Shown here: piece after piece, positions 1-6,233 of the stretch
Layout of the letters: every line of letters begins with the position of its first letter
How positions within the stretch are numbered: the stretch's first letter is position 1
NCBI GenBank assembly: GCA_026982275.1
Contig: JALSHK010000031.1
Location: forward strand, 1-6,321
DNA: 6,321 nt
Reading direction: 5' to 3'
DNA from: Paracoccaceae bacterium
GTDB taxonomy: Bacteria > Pseudomonadota > Alphaproteobacteria > Rhodobacterales > Rhodobacteraceae
Notes under the pieces: generated by a model
Told to the model about the DNA's origin: nothing
Seen by the model: only the letters and a program-made list of their open reading frames with translations
The model's database searches: none
Position numbers and translations under genes: made by a program

Positions 1-1
1 C

Positions 2-1576
2 TTGTGTGACACCACCACGGAAACCGTGATTCAGGGCGCTTTGCCCGGCATCGAGACCGTAAAAACGCAGGTATTTACCGATAACGGTGACGGGCGCGAT
101 GATGTGGGTGATACCGTCACCTATACTATTCTTGTGACCAATACCGGCAATACGCCGCTGAGCGGGGTTACTGTGGTGGATACGCTTACAGACCAAAACG
201 GTGCGCCGCTGCCGCTGACAACCGGCCCGACATTTGTAAGCGCATCGGCGGCCTCGCCCGAAGGCACGCTGGAAATCGGCGAGGTTGCAACCTATACCGC
301 GACCTTTGTGCTGGATCTTCAGGCCGTGAATGCCGGCGGGGTGAGCAATACGGTTACGGCCGAGGGCTTGCCGGTCTTTGCGCAGGGGGTGCCGGGCACG
401 CCTGCTCCGGTTTCGGATGTATCGGATGACGGCATTGATACCGACGGTAATATTGTGGACGACCCGACAGAACTGTTGCTGTCTGCATCGCCGGTGGCGA
501 GCGGGTTGAGCATGGTGAAAACCACGCCGCAAGAGATCGTAATGCGCGGCAATGTGGTGCCCTACACGATCACCATTGAAAATACGGCAACCCATGTGGC
601 CGGTCCCTATAACATTGTGGACACGCTACCGCCGGGCTTTATTTACGTGCCCAACTCTGCCACGATTGATGGCGGGGTGGCGATGGTTACCGTTGCGGGT
701 GCGGTTGTTACATGGCCTAATGTGACCATACCGGCTGCAGGGCAAGTGGTGGTAACGCTGGATGCCCGCATCCTTACGGGCGCCAACCCCGGCGCACATA
801 TCAACCGTGTAAGCCTGCAAGACCCCGCAACGGGGGCCGCTGTTGTTGCCGATGCCACAGCCTTGGTGCGGATCATGCCGGAAGCTGTGTTTGACTGTGT
901 TGATGTGATCGGAAAAGTGTTTGATGACATTAACGGCAACGGGTATCAGGACGCCGCAGGCACTGTGCCAAACAGTGCAGCCATTACCGATCAAAATTAC
1001 TATGATAGCAAAGACGGCAAGCTGGTGAATATACCGCCTCAGGGCGATAATATTGGCGAAGGCGGTATCCCGGGTGTTCGGCTTGTCACAGTGGATGGCT
1101 TGGTGATTACCACCGACGAGTTTGGTCGCTACAGCGTGCCATGCGCGGCCTTGCCCGCAGATGGTGGTGATAACTTTATCATCAAGCTCGACCCGCGCTC
1201 GCTGCCGGCAGGCTACAGTATGACCACCGAAAACCCGCGGGTTACGCGGGTGACTCCGGGCATGATGTCGGAGGTGAATTTTGGCGCGACACTGGGCCAT
1301 CTGGCACGGATTGATGTAAACGATGCGGCGTTTGCGGCTGATGGCAGCCCTGTGGCGGCGCTAGATGCCGGTATTCGTCAACTGGCGGCCAGTCTTGTGG
1401 ATAATCCGGCTATGGTGGTGATTGCCTATCATATAGATATGAGTGCCGATGCTTCGGTTGTGGCTATGGCCCGCCAGCGCATGGATGGTCTCGAAGACCG
1501 GTTACGCCAGGTTTGGCGCAGGGTAGGCCAGGGGCCGATCAATATCCAAACGCTTGTTATGCGGGGGGATGAATAA
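2..1576 (+). CDS. DUF11/SdrD_B repeat protein with OmpA-like C-terminus (5' truncated)
   Basis: Exported, modular surface or periplasmic protein; the reading frame is open to the left edge, so the N-terminus and any signal peptide lie outside the window. Visible residues (1 = codon at base 2): about 15-125 is a DUF11-type Ig-like repeat with the signature GDTVTYTILVTNTGNTPLSG and VVDTL; 133-156 is an Asp-rich linker; 168-290 is a second DUF11 repeat (VPYTITIENTA, IVDTLPPGF); 300-430 resembles an SdrD_B or carboxypeptidase-regulatory-like domain (GKVFDDINGNGYQD, GEGGIPGV, TTDEFGRYSVPC); 435-524 looks like a degenerate OmpA-like domain (LDAGIRQLAASL, VVIAYHID, ARQRMDGLEDRL). Asp/Asn/Gly clusters at 27-37 and 308-317 could bind calcium. 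Cys299 and Cys381 flank the SdrD_B-like domain and may form a disulfide. The gene is probably co-transcribed with the barrel gene that follows. Domain assignments are by eye from motifs. The domain families are known in adhesins and surface proteins, but the role here is inferred and no substrate can be named. Confidence 0.85.
   Translation: MCDTTTETVIQGALPGIETVKTQVFTDNGDGRDDVGDTVTYTILVTNTGNTPLSGVTVVDTLTDQNGAPLPLTTGPTFVSASAASPEGTLEIGEVATYTATFVLDLQAVNAGGVSNTVTAEGLPVFAQGVPGTPAPVSDVSDDGIDTDGNIVDDPTELLLSASPVASGLSMVKTTPQEIVMRGNVVPYTITIENTATHVAGPYNIVDTLPPGFIYVPNSATIDGGVAMVTVAGAVVTWPNVTIPAAGQVVVTLDARILTGANPGAHINRVSLQDPATGAAVVADATALVRIMPEAVFDCVDVIGKVFDDINGNGYQDAAGTVPNSAAITDQNYYDSKDGKLVNIPPQGDNIGEGGIPGVRLVTVDGLVITTDEFGRYSVPCAALPADGGDNFIIKLDPRSLPAGYSMTTENPRVTRVTPGMMSEVNFGATLGHLARIDVNDAAFAADGSPVAALDAGIRQLAASLVDNPAMVVIAYHIDMSADASVVAMARQRMDGLEDRLRQVWRRVGQGPINIQTLVMRGDE
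997..1014 (+). repeat. 18-bp direct repeat, copy 1 (encodes YYDSKD)
   Basis: Exact 18-base match to 3536-3553, read in the same codon phase and encoding Tyr-Tyr-Asp-Ser-Lys-Asp (residues 333-338 of the first protein). It lies in an apparent insertion between the NGNGYQD and GEGGIPGV parts of the SdrD_B-like domain. It may be coincidence or shared ancestry; no mobile-element character is visible. Confidence 0.6.
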
Positions 1577-1592
1577 AATGTGTAATTATTTT

Positions 1593-1597
1593 GAAGG
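1593..1597 (+). promoter_or_regulatory. Candidate ribosome binding site for the barrel gene
   Basis: GAAGG lies 10 nt before ATG 1608. The spacing is slightly long. A competing G-run at 1563-1568 sits 9 nt before an in-frame ATG at 1578 and could pair with the anti-Shine-Dalgarno through a G-U wobble. The start choice therefore rests mainly on the signal peptide, which is most compact from 1608. Confidence 0.4.
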
Positions 1598-1607
1598 TAT
1601 CAAGAAA

Positions 1608-4600
1608 ATGACCAAAGCGGCTCACACAGGCCTGTTGCACACCACCGCGCTGGTTGCGGCGCTGGGGGCAGGACAGGCTTTGGCCCAATCACCGAGTTTT
1701 GCACAAACTGGGTTTTCAATCTCGCTGGATGAGCAAACCCTCGCGGGCGCACCTGCGCTGTCGTTTAACACGCCGTATACTGCGGATGCACTGGCCTATG
1801 GCGTGAATGTAGATATCCGCTATGACGGGTTGGACACCCGCCGGATGCTCAATATTTCTACGGCTGATCTGCGCGGTGCTTATGGCGCGGGGCAGGTGGT
1901 GCCTTTGCGCAGCTCTGCCAACTATCCGGCCTTTATTGCCCGCAGTGAAGTGCGCATTATCGATACGGGCCTGCGGGGAAATCCTGTTGTGGCCACGCTG
2001 CCGGCCACGGCCAATGGTGTGGTCAATTGGACGATGCCTGCTGAAGGCTCTGGCAATTTCGCCTATGTTTTGCGAGTGTATGACGCCAGCGGGCGGTTTG
2101 ATGAAACCACCCCTGTGCCGCTGAGCCGTGCCGATAGCGTATTTGATACCTTGCCTCAAACCGGTGCGATTGCCGCCGGTGAGGCTGAAGACAACACCGC
2201 GCGCCGCAATATTCCGGTGCGCGGGGGATTGATAACGGCCTCGGGCAGTGGCGCCACCCCCGGCGGAACCGTTGAGGTGATGGGCGAAACCGTGCCGGTA
2301 GATAGCGCTGGCCGCTTTGTGGTCAGCCGTATTTTGCCGGTCGGGGATCAGGTGGTGACGGTAAATGCCAATGGCCGGAATATTGTGCGTGATGTGCAAA
2401 TTCCGGCGTCTGACTGGTTCAAGATCGGCATTGCCGATATAACGGCAGGCCTGAATTTTGGCGGTGCGGGCAACCTCGACGCGCAATATGTGAATGGCCG
2501 TGTCGCGTTTTATGTGAAGGGCCGCACGGCGAGCGGCTGGCGCATCACATCATCGCTCGATACCGGCAACGGCCCGATTTCGGGCCTGCTGTCCCGCCTG
2601 AATGACAAAGACCCCCGCCGTGTGCTCGACCGTTTGCGCCTGGATGGTGATATTTACCCGACTTACGGCGATGATAGCAGCTATTTTGACGACACCCCCA
2701 CGGCGGGCGCAATTTATTTGCGGGCCGAAAACGAGAATTTCCGTATTACCTGGGGTAATTTTACTGCTGGCATGAACAGTGCCAGCCTGCTGCATAGCGC
2801 CCGTGATCTCTATGGGGCTGAACTTCGTTACCAATCCACGACCACCACAGAGCGCGGTGCGCCCCGTTTTTCGGCCACGGTCTATGCGGCTCAGCCCGAT
2901 ACCCTGGCGCAGCGCGATATTTTGCAAGGCACGGGTGGCTCGGTTTATTTCCTCACGCGGCAGGATATAACCGGCGGTTCTGTCAGGCTGGCGGTGCAGG
3001 TGGTGGACCCTGCCACGGGGCGGGTTATCTCCTCGACCAACCTGCAACCGGGTGCTGATTATTCCATTGACCATATCCAGGGTATGGTCTTGCTCGATAC
3101 CCCGCTGGCCTCTACGGCGAGCAGTGCTGGCGTGGTGTCCGGCGGCGGGGATGAATATACCGTCAATCTGGTGGCGCTGTATGAATATACCCCTACCGGA
3201 TTTAACGTAAATGACACAGCTTACGGGGCGCGGGGCGATATCTGGCTTTCGAACAATCTGCGCTTCGGGGCCACCTATATGAGCGAAAGAACCGCTGCGG
3301 GCACCCAGCAAATGGCAAGCGCCGATCTGCGTTACCAAATTGGAGAGGCCAGCTTTGCCGCGCTTGAGGTTGCGAAAAGTTCCGGCCCCGGCATGGGTTT
3401 TTCCACCTCCACCGATGGCGGGTTAACCATAATTTCAACGGCGGGCGTGGCCAGCACCGGTGCGACTGCACTACATTTTGAAAGCTATCTCGACCTGCGG
3501 GATCTGGGCGTGAACCGCGACGGGTTTGTGAATGTTTACTATGATAGCAAAGATGCGGGCTTCTCGACCATTTCGGAAACCATCACCACCGGGCAATCGC
3601 TTGTCGGGGTGGAAGCCGGGATCGCACTGGGCACGCGCCTGACTTTTGGCGCGGATGCCGAGTTTTTCCGGCAGGATAACGGCAATGAGAAGCTTGAAGG
3701 TGAAGTGCGTTTGGCCTTTGCCTTGTCGGATCAGCTCTCGCTGGAAGCAGGTGTGCAGTTGCTTGACCAGACCACGGTTGGCATTCCGTCTGAAACCGGC
3801 CAGCGCACCGATCTGGGCGTGCGGCTGAGCTATGCCCCGACCGAGGGCCGGAGCTTCTATCTGTTCGGGCAGGCCACACTCGATAATGTGGGCGGCTTGG
3901 CCAATAACAACCGCTATGGCGCAGGGTTTGATCTGGCGGTCAGCGAAAAGCTGGATGTTTCCGGCGAGATTTCCACTGGCAATGCGGGTCTTGGCGGGGC
4001 TTTGCGCCTTACTTACGCGGCGACGGATAAAAACGAGGTTTACCTCGGCTATACTCTCGATCCGACCCGCGGTGGGGCAGGGGGGGCGCTTTCCGATAAC
4101 GGACGGGTTGTGCTGGGCGGCAAATACCAGCTTTCAGACAGCATTTCGACCTATACCGAATATGCCTATGACATGCCGGATGACCAGCGGTCGCTTTCGC
4201 AGATTTATGGCGTAACCTATACGCCGAGTGATGCTTTCACGTTGTCCTCTACCGTTGAGCTTGGTTCTGTAAGAGACGCGGCGAGCGGTGATTTTGACCG
4301 GCTCGCGCTCTCCCTCGGGGTGGCAAAAGACAATGGTGACGGCCAGGGCTGGCGTGCGCGGCTTGAGTATCGTGACGAGCAGGGTGCAGGCACGGCGCGG
4401 GATCGCACAACATGGGGCCTGACAGCGGGATATAACAACAGCGTGAATGATAATTGGCGCCTGCTGGCCAATGTGGATGCGCTTTTGTCTGAAAGTGCTG
4501 ATGGCGCTTTCCGGGATGGCCGTTATATCAAGGCCTCGCTTGGCTATGCTTTCCGCCCTGTTGATAATGATAAATTCAACATGCTGCTGCGCTATACCTA

Positions 4601-5039
4601 TCTGAATGACCAGCCCGGCGAGGATCAGGTGAGCGCTGATGGCACCGATAACGGCCCGTTGCAGATCAGCAATATCTTCTCGGTAAGCGCGGGCTATGAT
4701 CTTTCTTCGCAATTCACGCTGGGGGGCAAGCTGGGCTATCGGAGCGCGCAAGTAGCACCACGGGGAACTACGGCTTTTACCTCTAATACGGCCGCTCTGG
4801 CTGCGGTGCGGCTTGATTGGCATATGGTGAGCAACTGGGACGCCATGGCTGAAATCCGGCTGCTGCACACGGTGGAAACCGGCACCAACGAAACCGGTGC
4901 CGTGGCGGCGATTTACCGCCAACTTGGCGAGAACCTCAAGATCGGGGCCGGTTTCGAGTGGGGGGCGGTCTCGGATAACATGACCAACCTGGATTATTCA
5001 GGGCAGGGGTTATTCCTCAATCTGGTTGCAAAATACTAA
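1608..5039 (+). CDS. Large outer-membrane beta-barrel protein, partner of the upstream DUF11 protein
   Basis: Predicted outer-membrane protein of 1143 aa; function unknown. Residues 1-26 form a Sec signal peptide (MTKAAH, hydrophobic GLLHTTALVAALGAG, then ALA before Gln27). Residues about 50-175 are a beta-rich periplasmic-type module (IRYDGLDTRRMLNIS, NYPAFIARSEVRI, YVLRVYDASGRFDET). Residues 203-265 look Ig-like (GGLITASGSGATPGG, VPVDSAGRFVVSRILPVGDQ), followed by DWFKIGIADITAG. Residues 441-500 carry a GSVYFLTRQDITGGSVRL...GADYSIDHIQGMVLLDTPL block. From about 535 to the end, alternating polar/hydrophobic strands with many aromatics suggest a large barrel. The last residues LFLNLVAKY end in Tyr, as expected for BAM-inserted barrels, and the protein from residue 1 contains no Cys. 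No TonB box or clear TonB plug was recognised. In-frame ATGs at 1569 and 1578 are alternative starts; 1578 would leave 1 nt after the upstream stop and add ten residues (MCNYFEGIKK). The tight linkage implies an operon and a shared function with the preceding gene. Confidence 0.85.
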   Translation: MTKAAHTGLLHTTALVAALGAGQALAQSPSFAQTGFSISLDEQTLAGAPALSFNTPYTADALAYGVNVDIRYDGLDTRRMLNISTADLRGAYGAGQVVPLRSSANYPAFIARSEVRIIDTGLRGNPVVATLPATANGVVNWTMPAEGSGNFAYVLRVYDASGRFDETTPVPLSRADSVFDTLPQTGAIAAGEAEDNTARRNIPVRGGLITASGSGATPGGTVEVMGETVPVDSAGRFVVSRILPVGDQVVTVNANGRNIVRDVQIPASDWFKIGIADITAGLNFGGAGNLDAQYVNGRVAFYVKGRTASGWRITSSLDTGNGPISGLLSRLNDKDPRRVLDRLRLDGDIYPTYGDDSSYFDDTPTAGAIYLRAENENFRITWGNFTAGMNSASLLHSARDLYGAELRYQSTTTTERGAPRFSATVYAAQPDTLAQRDILQGTGGSVYFLTRQDITGGSVRLAVQVVDPATGRVISSTNLQPGADYSIDHIQGMVLLDTPLASTASSAGVVSGGGDEYTVNLVALYEYTPTGFNVNDTAYGARGDIWLSNNLRFGATYMSERTAAGTQQMASADLRYQIGEASFAALEVAKSSGPGMGFSTSTDGGLTIISTAGVASTGATALHFESYLDLRDLGVNRDGFVNVYYDSKDAGFSTISETITTGQSLVGVEAGIALGTRLTFGADAEFFRQDNGNEKLEGEVRLAFALSDQLSLEAGVQLLDQTTVGIPSETGQRTDLGVRLSYAPTEGRSFYLFGQATLDNVGGLANNNRYGAGFDLAVSEKLDVSGEISTGNAGLGGALRLTYAATDKNEVYLGYTLDPTRGGAGGALSDNGRVVLGGKYQLSDSISTYTEYAYDMPDDQRSLSQIYGVTYTPSDAFTLSSTVELGSVRDAASGDFDRLALSLGVAKDNGDGQGWRARLEYRDEQGAGTARDRTTWGLTAGYNNSVNDNWRLLANVDALLSESADGAFRDGRYIKASLGYAFRPVDNDKFNMLLRYTYLNDQPGEDQVSADGTDNGPLQISNIFSVSAGYDLSSQFTLGGKLGYRSAQVAPRGTTAFTSNTAALAAVRLDWHMVSNWDAMAEIRLLHTVETGTNETGAVAAIYRQLGENLKIGAGFEWGAVSDNMTNLDYSGQGLFLNLVAKY
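3536..3553 (+). repeat. 18-bp direct repeat, copy 2 (encodes YYDSKD)
   Basis: Exact copy of 997-1014, encoding residues 644-649 of the barrel protein within VNVYYDSKDAGFSTI, probably a strand or turn of the barrel. The flanking bases differ, so the identity is confined to this short block. Confidence 0.6.
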
Positions 5040-5045
5040 AACAGG

Positions 5046-5069
5046 CGGGGGCTTATGGCCCCCGTTTTT
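5046..5069 (+). terminator. Rho-independent terminator between convergent genes
   Basis: A 7-bp stem (CGGGGGC at 5046-5052 with GCCCCCG at 5058-5064), a 5-nt loop and TTTTT at 5065-5069, starting 6 nt after the barrel stop codon. Read on the minus strand, the same hairpin is followed after five bases by TTTT, so it may also end the convergent L,D-transpeptidase transcript. The last two T bases of the run belong to that gene's stop codon (5068-5070). Confidence 0.85.
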
Positions 5070-5628
5070 ATATCAGCACCACCTGCGTGCCCACCTTGGT
5101 CAGACTGAAAAGCTCGGCGATATTGCGGTTATAAAGCCCGATGCAGCCGCTGGAGGAGCGCCGACCGATTTTGCGCTCGTCTTGCGTGCCGTGAATGCGA
5201 AAATACTGCCAGCTCAGGTAGAGCGCATGGGTGCCTAGCGGGTTTTCCGGGCCGGGGCCGACAACGCGCGGCAGGTCGGGGTTTCGCCGCAGCATGGAGG
5301 GGGTTGGCCGCCATGTGGGACCGATAACCTTGCGCACAATCGAAGTGCGACCGCGCCGTGTCATTTCTTCCGATAGCGGAATGCTTGAAGGGTAAAGTTT
5401 GTAAATAGCTTGATCTTCAGACCAGAAATGCAAGGCGCGGGACAGCGTATCGACCAGAATGGCACCGTTGCGCAGGGATGAAAAGTAAGGCTGCCAGCTT
5501 TGGGCGCTGAAGCTGGAAATATTGCGCACCCTGGCTGGTGCCGCGATCTGGGCGAATGCGGGGGTGCTTGCCAACAGGCTCGTACCCGTAGTTACCAAAA
5601 ACCTTCGCCTTGTGGGGTTTTTGTTCAT
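5068..5628 (-). CDS. Tat-exported L,D-transpeptidase (YkuD/ErfK-type) protein
   Basis: Predicted periplasmic cysteine L,D-transpeptidase of 186 aa. The family forms 3-3 peptidoglycan cross-links or attaches proteins to meso-diaminopimelate. Residues 1-26 form a Tat signal: TRRRFLV (residues 6-12) matches the twin-arginine consensus, followed by a hydrophobic stretch and AFA before Gln27. The YkuD domain covers about 55-186: GAILVDTLSRALHFW, PLGTHALYLSW, catalytic-site His146 in RIHGT, and nucleophile Cys162 in SSSGCIGLYN, then IAELF and GTQVVLI at the end. Compared with the usual SHGCxR block, Ser160 replaces the His before GC and Gly164 replaces the Arg two residues after the Cys; catalytic Cys and upstream His are kept. 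ATG 5628 is preferred over an in-frame TTG at 5643 because GAGAGG lies just before it and the Tat signal then begins normally. It converges on the barrel gene, shares its terminator region and is divergent from the CAP lipoprotein gene. Target specificity cannot be read from the sequence. Confidence 0.9.
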   Translation of the reverse strand: MNKNPTRRRFLVTTGTSLLASTPAFAQIAAPARVRNISSFSAQSWQPYFSSLRNGAILVDTLSRALHFWSEDQAIYKLYPSSIPLSEEMTRRGRTSIVRKVIGPTWRPTPSMLRRNPDLPRVVGPGPENPLGTHALYLSWQYFRIHGTQDERKIGRRSSSGCIGLYNRNIAELFSLTKVGTQVVLI

Positions 5629-5633
5629 GATTA

Positions 5634-5638
5634 CCTCT
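5634..5638 (-). promoter_or_regulatory. Ribosome binding site for the L,D-transpeptidase gene
   Basis: On the minus strand AGAGG is followed by TAATC and then ATG at 5628, a 5-nt spacing. It supports this ATG over the TTG at 5643, which lies upstream of the site. Confidence 0.75.
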
Positions 5639-5661
5639 CGCAATCCTGCTATGAAACGGCA

Positions 5662-5689
5662 AGTATAGCGAGAAAAGAGGCCATGCCAA
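5662..5689 (-). promoter_or_regulatory. Near-consensus sigma70-type promoter for the L,D-transpeptidase gene
   Basis: On the minus strand, TTGGCA (-35, 5684-5689) and TATACT (-10, 5662-5667) are separated by 16 nt; each differs from the consensus by one base. Transcription would begin near 5655, giving a leader of roughly 25-30 nt with the ribosome binding site inside it. This suggests steady housekeeping expression. No comparably clear promoter was found for the divergent + strand gene. Confidence 0.65.
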
Positions 5690-5723
5690 GGGTGTGGGAA
5701 AACAAAGCTATGACGCGGGAAAC

Positions 5724-5727
5724 GAGG
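5724..5727 (+). promoter_or_regulatory. Ribosome binding site for the CAP lipoprotein gene
   Basis: GAGG lies 5 nt before ATG 5733. It favours this start over an in-frame ATG at 5694, which would put 13 mostly polar residues ahead of a standard lipoprotein signal peptide. Confidence 0.7.
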
Positions 5728-5732
5728 CGAAT

Positions 5733-6233
5733 ATGAAAACCGGATTGGCGATATGTTTTGTGTCTTTGCTTGGCCTTGCGGCTTGTGCCCCCCCTACGGG
5801 CGGCCCGCCCCCTTTTGATCGCTATGAGATAAGCCCCCAGCGGCGGGCCGAGATTCCGGCGCGCATGCTGGCGGCGGTCAATGCGCTGCGGCAGGAGGCG
5901 GGGGTTCGGCTTTTGACGCTTGATCCTGCGCTGTCCGGCTCGGCGGTTAGCCATGCGAAAGATATGGCCAGGCAAAACCGCCCCTGGCACTTTGGCAGCG
6001 ACGGGTCTTCCCCCTTGCAACGGGTTGCCGCATCGGGGTTTACGGGGGCATTTCTTGGGGAAGCGATTTCGGAAACCTATGAAAGCGAGCTGGAAACCAT
6101 AGCCGTTTGGGCCGCTGATCCAGGCACAAGCGCCGTGCTGCTCAATCCGGCCGCCACCAGCCTTGGTGCCGGTTTTTTTCAGGAGCGCACCGGAAAGCTC
6201 TGGTGGACACTCGTGATCGGCACAGCGGGTTAA
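5733..6233 (+). CDS. CAP/SCP-superfamily envelope lipoprotein
   Basis: Predicted lipoprotein of 166 aa. Residues 1-17 form a type II signal peptide with the lipobox LAAC, so Cys18 would be lipidated; a short Pro/Gly-rich tether (APPTGGPPP) follows. Residues about 44-163 match the CAP (cysteine-rich secretory, antigen 5, PR-1) fold as seen in bacteria: MLAAVNALRQEAGV, LTLDPALSGSAVSHAKDMA, HFGSDGSSPLQRVAASGF, LGEAI, then W..DPGTSAVLLNP, GAGF and WWTLVIG. His86 and Glu110 occupy the expected cavity positions; the second cavity His, usually in a PGH or similar block before the LLNP part, appears replaced by Thr132/Ser133. The gene is divergent from the L,D-transpeptidase gene with about 104 bp between their starts. 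Bacterial CAP proteins are found at the envelope, but their biochemical role is mostly undefined, so no reaction is claimed. Whether the residue after Cys18 (Ala) sends it to the outer membrane is inferred from the Lol rule; nothing here argues for inner-membrane retention. Confidence 0.88.
   Translation: MKTGLAICFVSLLGLAACAPPTGGPPPFDRYEISPQRRAEIPARMLAAVNALRQEAGVRLLTLDPALSGSAVSHAKDMARQNRPWHFGSDGSSPLQRVAASGFTGAFLGEAISETYESELETIAVWAADPGTSAVLLNPAATSLGAGFFQERTGKLWWTLVIGTAG

Noticed and set aside
4134..4922. Long minus-strand open frames opposite the barrel gene (also 1716-2486 and 2550-3338)
   Set aside because: Their translations are low in recognisable domains and rich in Arg/His/Ile as expected from antisense of GC-biased codons; the plus-strand barrel is clearly coding throughout.
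1608..5039. Annotating the barrel as a TonB-dependent receptor
   Set aside because: No TonB box or clear plug domain was recognisable, and the N-terminal third looks like Ig-like and other beta-rich modules instead.
1608..5628. Idea that the neighbouring L,D-transpeptidase links this barrel to peptidoglycan
   Set aside because: Some alphaproteobacterial transpeptidases do attach barrels through a suitable mature N-terminus, but the predicted one here (QSPSF) does not match the Ala-Asp or Gly type starts I know of; proximity alone is not enough.
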